From an uncultured Lachnospiraceae bacterium (GTDB lineage Bacteria; Bacillota; Clostridia; Lachnospirales; Lachnospiraceae): a stretch of 64,000 bases of DNA. Both the position numbers and the translations under genes were made by a program. Every line of letters begins with the position of its first letter. Position 1 is the first letter of the stretch. A model generated the notes under the pieces. That model saw only the letters and a list, made by a program, of their open reading frames with translations, was not told where the DNA came from and did no database searches. The DNA lies in contig CACYPS010000018.1 of assembly GCA_902776305.1 (NCBI GenBank), forward strand, positions 1 to 64,000, given 5' to 3'. This document shows positions 8,424 through 17,423 of this stretch, piece after piece.

Positions 8424-10181
8424 ATGAGCAAAAAGACAATCTGCCGCGCCGGCACGATTCTGGCTGCCGGTGTCCTTACGGTGAATTTGGGTACAGCAAG
8501 CCAGAGAGAAGTTCTGGCTGAATCATCACAGTGGAAATCATATTCACTGTCTGAGAGTGAACGGGAGGAAATCCTGTACGGCGATTACGATATTGAACTG
8601 GAAGACGGAAGCTCGCTGAAGATAAGATTAAAGCCTACCGAGATCCCGAAAGCCGGAGAGGATGCATGGGAGACAGACGAGGATTCTGAAAGCGAAGATT
8701 CTGAGAGCTACGAAGAGGAAGAGTCGAGTGAAGACGAGGAATCCGGAGAAGACTCCGATGACTGGTCTGAGGATTCCGAAGAAGAAGACTCCGATGACTG
8801 GGAAGGTTCTGAGGATTCCGAAGAGGAAGACTCCGATGACTGGGAAGGCTCTGAGGATTCTGAAGATGATTCCGATGAATGGGAAGATTCTGATGGCGAA
8901 GAAGAGGACTATGTAGATGAAGCGCCGGTCCCGGCACCGCAGATTCCGGAAGACGGCGAGAGCGCAGAGTATTCCGATTATGACGGTGAAAGTGTTTCTG
9001 AGGATGCAGAAGGCTCTGAGGATGCGGAAGGCTCTGAGGATGCGGAGAACTCCGAAGATACGGATGAGACCGCAGGTGGAAATTCGGAGGCTGATGGGGA
9101 AATAGTCGAAGAGATTTCGCAGACAGACTTTGAAGCAGACGAAGACAATTCTGAGTCGAACGACGAAATTGCTGAAGAAAATCCGAATGCAGATGCAGAA
9201 GCTGTCGCTGAACACTCTGAGGAGAATGCTCCGCAAAGTGGCGAGACTTCAGAGGATGCTGCGAATTACGGTGACGGTACACAGAGTGAGCAGGAGCTTA
9301 CAGACGAAATCAACGGTGAAGAATCAGCTGACGCGGAAGGAAATCCTGCAGAAGCCGAAGATTTCTCGAATCAGAACGAATACAGTGTGAAGGAAGATAA
9401 TTTCAGATATACACCGGGTGCCAATGCTGTAGGTATGACACTTATGATGAGCAGATCGGTCATTCCTGCATCTGTTTCTACAGATGTTGAAGAAATTGTC
9501 GAGGAGAGCGATGTACTTGAGAACGCAGTCGGAGTTGCAAAAAGCCTTCTTGCTACCGATAGTGCAAGCTCTGACGATGCAGCAGCGGAGAAGACCGAAG
9601 CATCTGAGGAGACAGTCGCTGCAGCGACAGCAGCTACCACGACAGCCGAGAATTCTGTCATGGTATCAGCGGATAAGGTTGTCAAGACAACAACTGTTGA
9701 CAGCGATACATCTCTTGCAGGCCCGGGCACGAATCAGCTGATCGGCGATACAGATAAGAGGACAGCAGTCAAAACACCGACAACAGGTGGCCAGACGGGC
9801 GGCGGCAGTTCATCCGGAACTTCCTCGGGAGGTTCTTCGAGCGGAAGTTCTTCGGGCAGCAGTTCGGGCGGAAGCTCATCGGGCAGTTCCTCAGGCAGCA
9901 GTTCGGGCGGAAGCTCTTCGGGCAGCAGTTCAGGTGGCAGCTCATATGGCGGAAGTTCAGGCGGAAGCTCGTCCGGCAGCTCATCCGGCGGCAGTTCATC
10001 CGGAAAGAGCTCCTACAGCGGCGGTTCGGGAACATCCAGGACCACACCGAAAACGGGAGATACATCGAATATCGCTCTTTATTTCAGCAGTGCAGCCGCT
10101 TCACTCGGCATGATTTTTGAGTCATTCCTTCATGCGGAGAGAAGAAAGAAGAGCATTCGAAACAGAAAAAACGAGAAGTAA
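8424..10181 (+). CDS. Acidic, Ser/Gly-rich cell-wall-anchored surface protein
   Basis: Protein of 585 aa. An N-terminal signal peptide (about 1-32) is followed by a very acidic Asp/Glu/Ser region (about 65-330) built from degenerate repeats of the type SEDSEEEDSDDWEG. A Thr/Ala/Ser region follows, then a Gly-Ser stretch (about 455-530). The end has the sortase-like sequence TPKTGD, a hydrophobic segment and a basic tail. TPKTGD differs from canonical LPXTG at the first position. No enzymatic domain is visible; a stalk or ion-binding wall protein is an inference. The ATG at 8424 has an AGGAGA site; an ATG at 8397 has none. Base composition of the repeats is locally biased, as expected for low-complexity protein. 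Confidence 0.8.
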   Translation: MSKKTICRAGTILAAGVLTVNLGTASQREVLAESSQWKSYSLSESEREEILYGDYDIELEDGSSLKIRLKPTEIPKAGEDAWETDEDSESEDSESYEEEESSEDEESGEDSDDWSEDSEEEDSDDWEGSEDSEEEDSDDWEGSEDSEDDSDEWEDSDGEEEDYVDEAPVPAPQIPEDGESAEYSDYDGESVSEDAEGSEDAEGSEDAENSEDTDETAGGNSEADGEIVEEISQTDFEADEDNSESNDEIAEENPNADAEAVAEHSEENAPQSGETSEDAANYGDGTQSEQELTDEINGEESADAEGNPAEAEDFSNQNEYSVKEDNFRYTPGANAVGMTLMMSRSVIPASVSTDVEEIVEESDVLENAVGVAKSLLATDSASSDDAAAEKTEASEETVAAATAATTTAENSVMVSADKVVKTTTVDSDTSLAGPGTNQLIGDTDKRTAVKTPTTGGQTGGGSSSGTSSGGSSSGSSSGSSSGGSSSGSSSGSSSGGSSSGSSSGGSSYGGSSGGSSSGSSSGGSSSGKSSYSGGSGTSRTTPKTGDTSNIALYFSSAAASLGMIFESFLHAERRKKSIRNRKNEK

Positions 10182-10273
10182 TAAGAAGTGACAATTGAAC
10201 AGATAACGTTTTTCGGAATAATGATCTGAAGGATTTCGTCCGGAACAGAACGGGGAAAGACGAAATAACCTAC

Positions 10274-10302
10274 TTGCCTGCATCTGGGCATTATGCTATA
10301 CT
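10274..10302 (+). promoter_or_regulatory. Promoter of the SCIFF peptide gene
   Basis: TTGCCT (10274-10279) and TATACT (10297-10302) have exactly 17 bp between them. Initiation would be near 10309, leaving a short leader with an AAAGGAGGA ribosome binding site just before the peptide start. Confidence 0.75.
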
Positions 10303-10334
10303 GTTTACATTATTTTAAAGGAGGATTCTCATCA

Positions 10335-10475
10335 ATGAAGCATGTCAAGAGTCTGAACACAAAGAACCTTCAGAATACATTGAAGAAAGGTGGCTGCGGC
10401 GAGTGCCAGACATCCTGCCAGTCCGCATGCAAGACAAGCTGCACGGTTGGAAATCAGAGCTGCGAGCATAAGTAA
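10335..10475 (+). CDS. scfA: SCIFF ribosomally synthesised peptide (six cysteines in forty-five residues)
   Basis: Peptide of 46 aa beginning MKHVKSLNTKNLQ with Cys at 21, 24, 28, 32, 36 and 43. This is the SCIFF ranthipeptide precursor, nearly universal in Clostridia. The adjacent radical-SAM enzyme forms thioether cross-links between Cys sulfur and other residues. The frame opens at 10293, but a strong AAAGGAGGA site places the start at 10335. The function of the mature peptide is not established in the family. Confidence 0.95.
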   Translation: MKHVKSLNTKNLQNTLKKGGCGECQTSCQSACKTSCTVGNQSCEHK

Positions 10476-10516
10476 GCTTAGCTGATTTGGCACGGCTCAT
10501 CTAATAGAGTTAAGCG

Positions 10517-10545
10517 AGAGGTCTGTGAAAAGCAGACCTCTTTTA
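10517..10545 (+). terminator. Terminator between scfA and scfB
   Basis: A 9-bp stem AGAGGTCTG/CAGACCTCT with a 7-nt loop is followed by TTTTA. Lying between precursor and maturase genes, it probably makes scfA far more abundant than scfB by partial read-through. Confidence 0.8.
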
Positions 10546-10631
10546 GTGTGATTAAGGAAAGAAAATTGCGACAGCAATTCATAGTCTGATAGAACTATCA
10601 GAAAGTACATGTCAGAAAGGTAATATATTAA

Positions 10632-12038
10632 ATGCAGATACACCGATACAGGAGTAACGGCTACAATATCATCCTGGATGTGCCGAGCAGCTCGGTCCAT
10701 GTCGCGGATGACTTGTTTTATGATGCGGCCGGTATCATGGCCGAGACGGAGAGCGCGGAGGATACAGAAAAGCAGCTCTTGGCCAGTGCGGAAAGCGGCA
10801 AGTATGATCTTGAAGATGCGCAAACCGAGATCAAGGAAGTTCTTGAGGAAATGGAAGAACTCAGGAACCAGGGTGCGCTCTTCTCCCCGGAACCTTATGC
10901 TCCGGCCATCGAAGAATTCGTGAAACGTCCTACTGTTGTGAAAGCGTTGTGCCTTCATATAGCACACGACTGCAACCTTGCCTGCAGGTACTGTTTTGCA
11001 GAAGAAGGTGAGTATCACGGCAGGCGCGCTCTGATGTCCTATGAGACCGGGAAAAAGGCGCTCGATTTCCTTGTGAATAATTCGGGACTTCGGAAAAATC
11101 TGGAAGTTGACTTTTTCGGCGGCGAACCCCTTATGAACTGGGAAGTTGTGAAACAGCTGGTTGCATACGGGCATGAGCTCGAGAAAAGATCGGAGAATAC
11201 ATTTGCACCGAAACATTTTCGCTTTACGCTGACGACCAACGGTGTTCTGTTAAATGATGAGATCATGGAGTTCTGCAACCGGGAGATGCACAATGTTGTC
11301 CTGTCGATCGACGGACGCAGGGAAGTGCATGATCGCATGCGGCCTTTCAGAAAAGGCCAGGGAAGCTATGACCTGATTCTTCCGAAACTTCTGAAGTTCG
11401 CAAAGCAGCGGCAGGAGCTTGGACTTTCCTATTACGTGAGAGGCACCTATACGCACTGGAATCTTGATTTCGCTGCGGATGTACTTCATCTGGCGGATCT
11501 TGGGTTCGACCAGATTTCTGTGGAGCCGGTCGTCGCACCTCCGGAGGAGGATTACGCGATAAGACCCGAAGATGTGCCGTTTCTTTGCGAGCAGTACGAC
11601 ATACTTGCACGCGAAATGATTAAGCGTAAAAAGGAAGGAAAGGGTTTTAATTTCTTCCATTTTATGATAGATTTAACGGGTGGCCCTTGCGTCTATAAGC
11701 GACTTTCCGGTTGTGGTTCCGGAACTGAGTATCTCGCTGTGACCCCGTGGGGCGACTTTTATCCGTGTCACCAGTTCGTGGGAAACGAAAAGTTCCTGCT
11801 CGGGAATACGGATACCGGCATTGAGAGGGGAGACATCGTAGAAGAATTCAAAAAAGTGAATGTCTATGCGAAGAAGGAGTGCAGCAGCTGCTTTGCAAGA
11901 TTCTATTGCAGCGGCGGGTGTGCAGCCAATTCGTATAATTTCACCGGTGGTATCAACGATGTTTACGAAATCGGGTGCCAACTCCAGCGGAAACGTGTGG
12001 AATGCAGCATTATGCTGAAGGCTGCTTTGGGCAGTTAA
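10632..12038 (+). CDS. scfB: SCIFF radical-SAM maturase (thioether-forming)
   Basis: Protein of 468 aa. The N-terminal RRE-like region (about 1-95) binds the precursor leader. The radical-SAM cluster Cys114, Cys118 and Cys121 (CNLACRYC) binds the SAM-reducing [4Fe-4S]. The C-terminal SPASM region has many Cys, including CSSCFARFYCSGGC near residue 420, for auxiliary clusters. Length and the pairing with scfA match the SCIFF maturase family. It is followed 27 bp later by secDF, an arrangement known in Lachnospiraceae. The start ATG at 10632 has a modest AAAGGT-type site. Confidence 0.94.
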   Translation: MQIHRYRSNGYNIILDVPSSSVHVADDLFYDAAGIMAETESAEDTEKQLLASAESGKYDLEDAQTEIKEVLEEMEELRNQGALFSPEPYAPAIEEFVKRPTVVKALCLHIAHDCNLACRYCFAEEGEYHGRRALMSYETGKKALDFLVNNSGLRKNLEVDFFGGEPLMNWEVVKQLVAYGHELEKRSENTFAPKHFRFTLTTNGVLLNDEIMEFCNREMHNVVLSIDGRREVHDRMRPFRKGQGSYDLILPKLLKFAKQRQELGLSYYVRGTYTHWNLDFAADVLHLADLGFDQISVEPVVAPPEEDYAIRPEDVPFLCEQYDILAREMIKRKKEGKGFNFFHFMIDLTGGPCVYKRLSGCGSGTEYLAVTPWGDFYPCHQFVGNEKFLLGNTDTGIERGDIVEEFKKVNVYAKKECSSCFARFYCSGGCAANSYNFTGGINDVYEIGCQLQRKRVECSIMLKAALGS

Positions 12039-12065
12039 AGAGAAATCGTAAAGAGGTAAAGTGAC

Positions 12066-14444
12066 ATGAAGAAACAAACTAGCGTCATTGTACTTATTCT
12101 CGCTGTCGTTTTCACGATAGTGACCGGTTACACGGCACTCGTCGGGTGGGGTGAGTACGGCAGAGGGTCGATGAGAAATATCAGCACCGGCCTTGATCTT
12201 TCCGGCGGTGTATCCATCACATATGAAGCGGATCAGGCAGCTCCGTCGGTAGCGGATATGAACGATACCATCTACAAGCTGCAGAAGCGTGTCGATGAGT
12301 ATTCTACTGAAGCAAATGTCTATCAGGAAGGTGCGAATCGAATCAGCGTTGAGATCCCGGGTGTAACGAACGCCGATGAGATCCTCGAAGATCTCGGAAC
12401 GCCGGGATCCCTCTATTTCGTCGCACAGCATGATGCTGACGGTAACGATTGTTATACGTACGACAGTACTCAGAGTAAATGGGTACTTAACGGCACGATC
12501 GAAGAACTCGAGGCGAAGGATGCAATTGTATGCACCGGCTCGGATGTTGCTTCCGCAGAGGGCGGCGTTGATACGAGCGACCAGTCCGGCAGAAAATATG
12601 TCGTTTCGCTTTCCTTTACAGATGAAGGAACGAAAAAATTCGCTGATGCAACGACAAAAGCATTTGCGAACAATGAATCGATCGGTATCTATTATGACGG
12701 AGAATTTGTCTCTGTTCCGACCGTTAACGCAGCCATTACGAACGGCAAGGCTGTCATCGAAGGTATGAATTCCATCGAAGAAGCACAGCAGCTGGCATCC
12801 TTCATCCGTATCGGCGGTCTGAAGCTTACACTGAATGAGATTCGTTCAAATGTTGTCGGCGCTCAGCTCGGCCAGGAGTCTCTGCGCACTTCCCTTATCG
12901 GTGGTGCCGTAGGTCTCGGAATCGTCTGCCTCATCATGATCGTTATTTACCTGTTGCCGGGTCTTATTGCTGCATTTGTACTGGTTCTGTACACAGCGAT
13001 GATCCTTGTGCTGCTGAATGCATTTGACCTGACACTCACACTGCCGGGTATCGCAGGTATCATCCTTTCAATCGGTATGGCTGTAGACGCCAATGTTATC
13101 ATCTATGCCCGTATCCGTGAGGAGGTCACAGCGGGTACGCCGCTCATCGCAGCGATCCGTTCCGGTTTCCACAAAGCTACTTCCGCAATTGTCGACGGTA
13201 ACGTCACAACGCTTATAGCAGCTGCGGTTCTCGGATTCCTCGGATCAGGTACGATCAAAGGATTTGCCATGACTCTGGCACTCGGCGTTGCACTCTCTAT
13301 GTTCACAGCGCTGGTCATCTCGAGACTGCTCGTGTATGCGGTCTACGGCGTAGGCCTTCGCGATACAAAGTATTGGGCAAGAGCTAAGAAAGAGTCAAAC
13401 ATCGACTTTATTGGCAAAGCAAAGATCAGCTACTGCATCGCAGCCGCGGTTCTCGTAATCGGTATTGGCGCGATGATTCTCAATGCTGCAAACGGCAACC
13501 GTGCTCTCAATTATTCACTCGAGTTCCTCGGCGGTACAGCTACTACGGTAGACCTCGGCAAGGATTACGAGCTGACAGAGCTGGATAAAGAAGTTAAGCC
13601 GCTCGTTATGGAAGTGACAGGTGATGCAAATGTCAACATGCAGAAAGTTGTCGGAAGCACACAGGTCATCATTAAGACAAGAACGCTGGATGTGCAGGAA
13701 CGTATCCAGCTCACTGACACGCTGGAAGAGAATCTTGGCGTTGATGCGGACAGCGTAACGACAGAGAATATCTCTGCTACGGTCGGAAAGGAAATGAGAA
13801 GAGACGCGCTCCTTGCGGTAGTTATCGCGGTCGTACTCATGCTTCTCTACATTTTCATCAGATTCAGAGATATGCGTTTCGCGACATCAGCGGTCATCGC
13901 CCTGATTCACGATGTTCTGGTCACACTGACAGCATATGCTGTACTGAGAATTTCCGTAGGCAACTCCTTTATAGCTGTTATGCTTACGATTCTCGGTTAC
14001 TCAATTAACTCTACAATCGTCATCTTTGACCGTATCCGTGAGAAGCTGCCGAATCTTAAGAATCAGACAGGTCTTAAAAATCTCGTGAATGATGCGGTTA
14101 ACCAGACACTCACACGAAGCATCTATACGAATATTACGACACTGGCATCTATCATGGTGCTGTACATCGTAGGTGTTGCATCGATCAAAGAATTCACACT
14201 TCCGATGATGGTCGGTATCGTTGCAGGTGCATACTCATCCGTATTCCTTACCGGCGTACTTTGGTTCTATATGAGAACGAAGATCGGCCAGACGGCGGTC
14301 GAGTATAAAGAGGCGGAGGCTAAGGCTGCGAGGGATGTGGCTAAGGCGGAGGCTCAGGCGGCGAGAGAGGCTGCGAAGAGTGAGAGTAGTGTGAAGAGTG
14401 GGGGGGAGGGACCTCGCAAGAAAAAAAAGAAGAGGAAGAGATAA
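12066..14444 (+). CDS. secDF: Protein translocase subunit SecDF (SecD-SecF fusion)
   Basis: Protein of 792 aa that uses the proton gradient to pull exported proteins from the SecYEG channel. The SecD half (about 1-440) has the N-terminal helix, the periplasmic-type P1 domain starting LDLSGGVS, and a six-helix bundle with IGMAVDANVIIYARI. The SecF half starts near 455, with NYSLEFLGG at about 482 and VIFDRIREKL. The C-terminal about 55 residues form a Lys/Arg/Ala-rich cytoplasmic tail with a long Lys run. GC composition shifts sharply in this tail. Confidence 0.96.
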   Translation: MKKQTSVIVLILAVVFTIVTGYTALVGWGEYGRGSMRNISTGLDLSGGVSITYEADQAAPSVADMNDTIYKLQKRVDEYSTEANVYQEGANRISVEIPGVTNADEILEDLGTPGSLYFVAQHDADGNDCYTYDSTQSKWVLNGTIEELEAKDAIVCTGSDVASAEGGVDTSDQSGRKYVVSLSFTDEGTKKFADATTKAFANNESIGIYYDGEFVSVPTVNAAITNGKAVIEGMNSIEEAQQLASFIRIGGLKLTLNEIRSNVVGAQLGQESLRTSLIGGAVGLGIVCLIMIVIYLLPGLIAAFVLVLYTAMILVLLNAFDLTLTLPGIAGIILSIGMAVDANVIIYARIREEVTAGTPLIAAIRSGFHKATSAIVDGNVTTLIAAAVLGFLGSGTIKGFAMTLALGVALSMFTALVISRLLVYAVYGVGLRDTKYWARAKKESNIDFIGKAKISYCIAAAVLVIGIGAMILNAANGNRALNYSLEFLGGTATTVDLGKDYELTELDKEVKPLVMEVTGDANVNMQKVVGSTQVIIKTRTLDVQERIQLTDTLEENLGVDADSVTTENISATVGKEMRRDALLAVVIAVVLMLLYIFIRFRDMRFATSAVIALIHDVLVTLTAYAVLRISVGNSFIAVMLTILGYSINSTIVIFDRIREKLPNLKNQTGLKNLVNDAVNQTLTRSIYTNITTLASIMVLYIVGVASIKEFTLPMMVGIVAGAYSSVFLTGVLWFYMRTKIGQTAVEYKEAEAKAARDVAKAEAQAAREAAKSESSVKSGGEGPRKKKKKRKR

Positions 14445-14470
14445 TCCACTAAGTGGGTAGCGAATGACTC

Positions 14471-14540
14471 GAGAAGGCCGATATATATCCACGAGAAGCT
14501 GCTTCGCAATGCTTCTCTTAGGATATATATCGGCCTTCTC
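14471..14540. repeat. Large perfect inverted repeat downstream of secDF
   Basis: 20-bp perfect arms (14471-14490 and 14521-14540, with GGCCGATATATATCC in the left arm) enclose a second stem GAGAAGC/GCTTCTC (14493-14499/14511-14517). There is no T-tract after it, so it is not a classical terminator, but it could stabilise the secDF mRNA 3' end. Confidence 0.85.
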
Positions 14541-14550
14541 TCGGATGTAG

Positions 14551-14720
14551 TTACGGATTCACTATGTAACAGTGAATTATCTCTTGAGAAAGTGCGGAAA
14601 AGCCTCGCCTCTCATAAAGGGTATATTAATCATTTTCTCTGATTAAATTACGGATCCACTAAGTGAGAGGGATAATCTCTTGGGAATATGGTGAAATCCT
14701 CGCCTCTCATAAAGGGTATA
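14551..14720 (+). repeat. Two ~74-bp direct repeats between secDF and recJ
   Basis: Copies at 14551-14625 and 14648-14720 begin TTACGGATYCACTA and end CCTCGCCTCTCATAAAGGG plus TATA. A decayed third start appears near 14440-14460 (CCACTAAGTGGG). The rest of the 379-bp gap 14445-14823 holds no gene. Confidence 0.8.
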
Positions 14721-14823
14721 CCGTACCGTACCCATTTTGAATGTAGTTGCGGGTCAATTTTTGAGGTGGGATTATCTCTCTCTCGGATACAGCTAAATGT
14801 GAAAGTGGGGTAAAACAAATATT

Positions 14824-16506
14824 ATGGAAAAGTGGGTTGTCTCCGCCAAAAAGGCGGATTTCAGAGCTATCAGCGAAAAATTCGGAATCGACCCGGTGAT
14901 CGCGCGCATCATCAGGAACCGTGATGTCGTCGGAGATGATGCCATTGATGAGTTCCTGAACGGTTCGATAGCCGATCTGCATGACCCCATGCTTTTTAAA
15001 GACATGGACAAGGCCGTCCGCGTCCTGAAGAAGAAGATCGCGGAAAAGAAACGCATAAGGGTCATCGGTGACTATGATATTGATGGGATCATGTCTTCCT
15101 TTATTCTTAAGACAGGATTCGCCGAGCTGGGGGCAGATGTGGATATCAAGATCCCGGACCGCATCACGGACGGATACGGGATCAATGCAAATCTGATACG
15201 GCAGGCCGCCGAGGACGGCATCGATACCATCGTGACATGTGATAACGGAATCTCTGCGGGAGAGCAGATCCGTATTGCCAAAGAACTGGGACTGACTGTT
15301 GTCGTGACAGATCATCATGAAGTGCTGACTATTCCGGATGCTGCCGATGCTGTCGTGGATCCGAAACAGAAGGACTGTCCGTACCCTTTTAAAGAACTCT
15401 GTGGTGCTGCCGTTGCATGGAAACTGATCCTTGCAATGGGCGGTGACAGAGAGAAAAAGCTTCTTCAATTCGCTGCTTTCGCCACTGTCGGTGACGTCGT
15501 CGATCTGACAGGGGAGAACAGAATTCTTGTGAAGGAAGGGCTGAAACAGCTCAGAAAGACGGAGAATCCGGGTCTTCGGGCATTGGCGGAAGCTTGCGGC
15601 ATCGATATTACGACTCTTGATGCATACCGAATCGGCTTTGTACTGGGTCCATGTATGAATGCGAGCGGGCGTCTCGACACCGCGCTCAGAGCATGTTCTC
15701 TTCTGGAAGCGACGGATGGAGCAGATGCCGCAAAGCTTGCGAGGGAACTTAAAGAACTGAATGACAGCCGCAAGGCTTTGACGGAAAAGGGAGTCGAGGA
15801 TGCTCTGGCTTATGTTATCGATAACGATATACTGCATGACAAGGTATATGTTATTTATCTTCCGGAACTCCATGAGTCTCTGGCAGGCATTGTTGCGGGA
15901 AGAGTCCGGGAAAAATACAATCATCCTACATTTGTTCTGACGAAGAGTGAGGATGGCGTGAAGGGTTCCGGCAGATCTATCGATGCCTACAGGATGTTTG
16001 ACGGCCTGGTGGGAGTGGCTCACCTGCTGAAAAAGTTCGGAGGGCATCCGATGGCAGCGGGTCTTACGCTACCGCCGGAAAACGTAGAAGTGTTCCGTAA
16101 GGAGATCAACGAGCAGTGCACGCTTGAAAAAGAGGAGTTCGTCCAGAAAATCGTCATAGATGTGCCGATGCCGATCGGTTATGTTACAGAGGACTTTGTA
16201 ACGCAGATGGATGTTCTGGCTCCGTACGGGAAGGCAAATCCGAGACCGGTATTTGCCCAAAAGGGCGTTGTATTCTCGAATGTGAGAATTCTCGGGGCAA
16301 ACAGAAATGTGCTTAAGGCAAGACTGTCCGTACCCGGGGACCGCATGTACGGAGGCGTATCGGTCGACGGAATCGCTTTCAGAAGAGTAGATGAGCTCAT
16401 GGAGAGAATCGGGACCGGAGAACCCCTGTCTATCGTATATTATCCGCAGATTAACGAGTACATGGGCAGAAGGACAATTCAGATTGTCATCAACAGTTTT
16501 CTGTGA
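14824..16506 (+). CDS. recJ: Single-stranded-DNA-specific exonuclease RecJ
   Basis: Protein of 560 aa. The DHH phosphoesterase domain is visible: GDYDIDG near residue 83 (motif I), DNGISAGEQ, and VTDHHEV near 162 (the DHH motif itself). The DHHA1 domain follows, with GSGRS and FGGHPMAAG at about 380-420. The C-terminal OB-like domain completes a normal-length RecJ. It degrades ssDNA 5'-3' in repair and recombination. The ribosome binding site is weak (GTGGGG, about 10 nt away). A downstream promoter separates it from apt. Confidence 0.95.
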   Translation: MEKWVVSAKKADFRAISEKFGIDPVIARIIRNRDVVGDDAIDEFLNGSIADLHDPMLFKDMDKAVRVLKKKIAEKKRIRVIGDYDIDGIMSSFILKTGFAELGADVDIKIPDRITDGYGINANLIRQAAEDGIDTIVTCDNGISAGEQIRIAKELGLTVVVTDHHEVLTIPDAADAVVDPKQKDCPYPFKELCGAAVAWKLILAMGGDREKKLLQFAAFATVGDVVDLTGENRILVKEGLKQLRKTENPGLRALAEACGIDITTLDAYRIGFVLGPCMNASGRLDTALRACSLLEATDGADAAKLARELKELNDSRKALTEKGVEDALAYVIDNDILHDKVYVIYLPELHESLAGIVAGRVREKYNHPTFVLTKSEDGVKGSGRSIDAYRMFDGLVGVAHLLKKFGGHPMAAGLTLPPENVEVFRKEINEQCTLEKEEFVQKIVIDVPMPIGYVTEDFVTQMDVLAPYGKANPRPVFAQKGVVFSNVRILGANRNVLKARLSVPGDRMYGGVSVDGIAFRRVDELMERIGTGEPLSIVYYPQINEYMGRRTIQIVINSFL

Positions 16507-16551
16507 GAATGATTTTATGCGATAAATTGTAGGTATATTTACTATTTTTCA

Positions 16552-16620
16552 TTGAACAGAATGCATAAATAATGTTATAATAGCGTCTAAGCTGAAGCGG
16601 ATATGGAATATCCGCTTTCT
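16552..16620 (+). promoter_or_regulatory. apt promoter and leader hairpin
   Basis: TTGAAC (16552-16557), an 18-bp spacer and TATAAT (16576-16581). The transcript would begin near 16588 and contain a 9-bp perfect stem AGCGGATAT/ATATCCGCT (16596-16616) followed by a T-rich stretch. This is a possible attenuator or mRNA-stabilising hairpin. No purine-riboswitch core was recognised. Confidence 0.7.
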
Positions 16621-16682
16621 TTACTTAGATTTTAGTCGGTATTGACGGAAACTTGACAGTATGATTTGTGGAGGTCGCAGTT

Positions 16683-17213
16683 ATGATTAGAGAAAAACTC
16701 GAGGATTACGTAAGAACGATACCGGATTTTCCGGAACCGGGTATCATGTTCAGGGATATTACGACGATTCTGTCCGATGCCGATGGGCTGAAGCTTGCCA
16801 TTGACGAAATGCAGAAAACTCTGGATGGTGTCGATTTTGATGTAATCGCCGGCGCTGAGTCACGCGGTTTTATTTTTGGTGCGGCTATTGCCTACAATAT
16901 GCATAAGCCCTTTATCCTGATCAGAAAAAAAGGCAAGCTTCCCTGTGAGACAGTAGAACAGTCCTATGACCTTGAGTACGGACAGGCTACGATCGAGGTT
17001 CATAAAGATGCAGTGGAGCCGGGTCAGAAAGTCGTTATCATCGACGATCTCATCGCGACCGGCGGTACTGTCGAAGCGGCTGCAAAGCTTATTGAGAAGC
17101 TTGGCGGCGAAGTTGCCAAGATGGTATTCCTCATGGAGCTCAAAGGACTTAACGGACGTGAGAAACTGGCTAAGTACGACGTGGCAAGCGTAATCTCTTA
17201 CGAAGGTAAGTAA
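16683..17213 (+). CDS. apt: Adenine phosphoribosyltransferase
   Basis: Protein of 176 aa that salvages adenine to AMP using PRPP. Family landmarks are IPDFPEPGIMFRDITT near the start and the PRPP loop VVIIDDLIATGGT at about 118-130. The frame opens at a GTG (16668) that is part of the ribosome binding site; GGAGG at 16670-16674 fits the ATG at 16683. It has its own promoter and terminator. Position just before rel is common in Firmicutes. Confidence 0.95.
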   Translation: MIREKLEDYVRTIPDFPEPGIMFRDITTILSDADGLKLAIDEMQKTLDGVDFDVIAGAESRGFIFGAAIAYNMHKPFILIRKKGKLPCETVEQSYDLEYGQATIEVHKDAVEPGQKVVIIDDLIATGGTVEAAAKLIEKLGGEVAKMVFLMELKGLNGREKLAKYDVASVISYEGK

Positions 17214-17233
17214 AATATAATTATGTGCATATG

Positions 17234-17266
17234 CAGCCAGACGGCCTCGGGCCGTCTGGCTGTCTT
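17234..17266 (+). terminator. apt terminator
   Basis: A 13-bp perfect stem CAGCCAGACGGCC/GGCCGTCTGGCTG with a 3-nt loop is followed by TCTT. Strong hairpin, short T-tract. Confidence 0.82.
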
Positions 17267-17280
17267 ATAAATATATGATT

Positions 17281-17328
17281 GATTACAGGATTGCGGGAGT
17301 GCGTAAGTACGAAACAATCCGTAATCGA
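17281..17328 (+). repeat. Dispersed repeat family B, copy 1
   Basis: The palindrome GATTAC-GGATTG/CAATCC-GTAATC encloses a small GTGCGTAAGTAC hairpin. The same sequence with a few changes recurs at 28787-28837, and a decayed inverted copy may lie near 48803-48835. Confidence 0.75.
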
Positions 17329-17357
17329 CTATTTTCTTAATGAGTCGGAACTTGGGG

Positions 17358-17389
17358 AATCGCCCGTAAAGGGGTGCATGGGCGATTTT
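17358..17389 (+). promoter_or_regulatory. Terminator-like hairpin in the rel leader
   Basis: Stem AATCGCCC/GGGCGATT (17358-17365/17380-17387) with TTTT at its end, about 35 bp upstream of the rel start. It could be an attenuator of rel or simply a second terminator for the preceding unit. Confidence 0.5.
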
Positions 17390-17423
17390 CGTGGTTGGGT
17401 ATCTGGAAGGTAACGGGTGCAGT

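Noticed and set aside
8628-9282. Long minus-strand frames opposite the acidic wall protein
   Set aside because: They arise from the repetitive Asp/Glu/Ser codons of the real gene and have low-complexity, implausible sequence.
14707-16047. 446-codon open frame on the minus strand
   Set aside because: Lies opposite recJ, which has complete DHH motifs; no start signal or recognisable domain on the minus strand.
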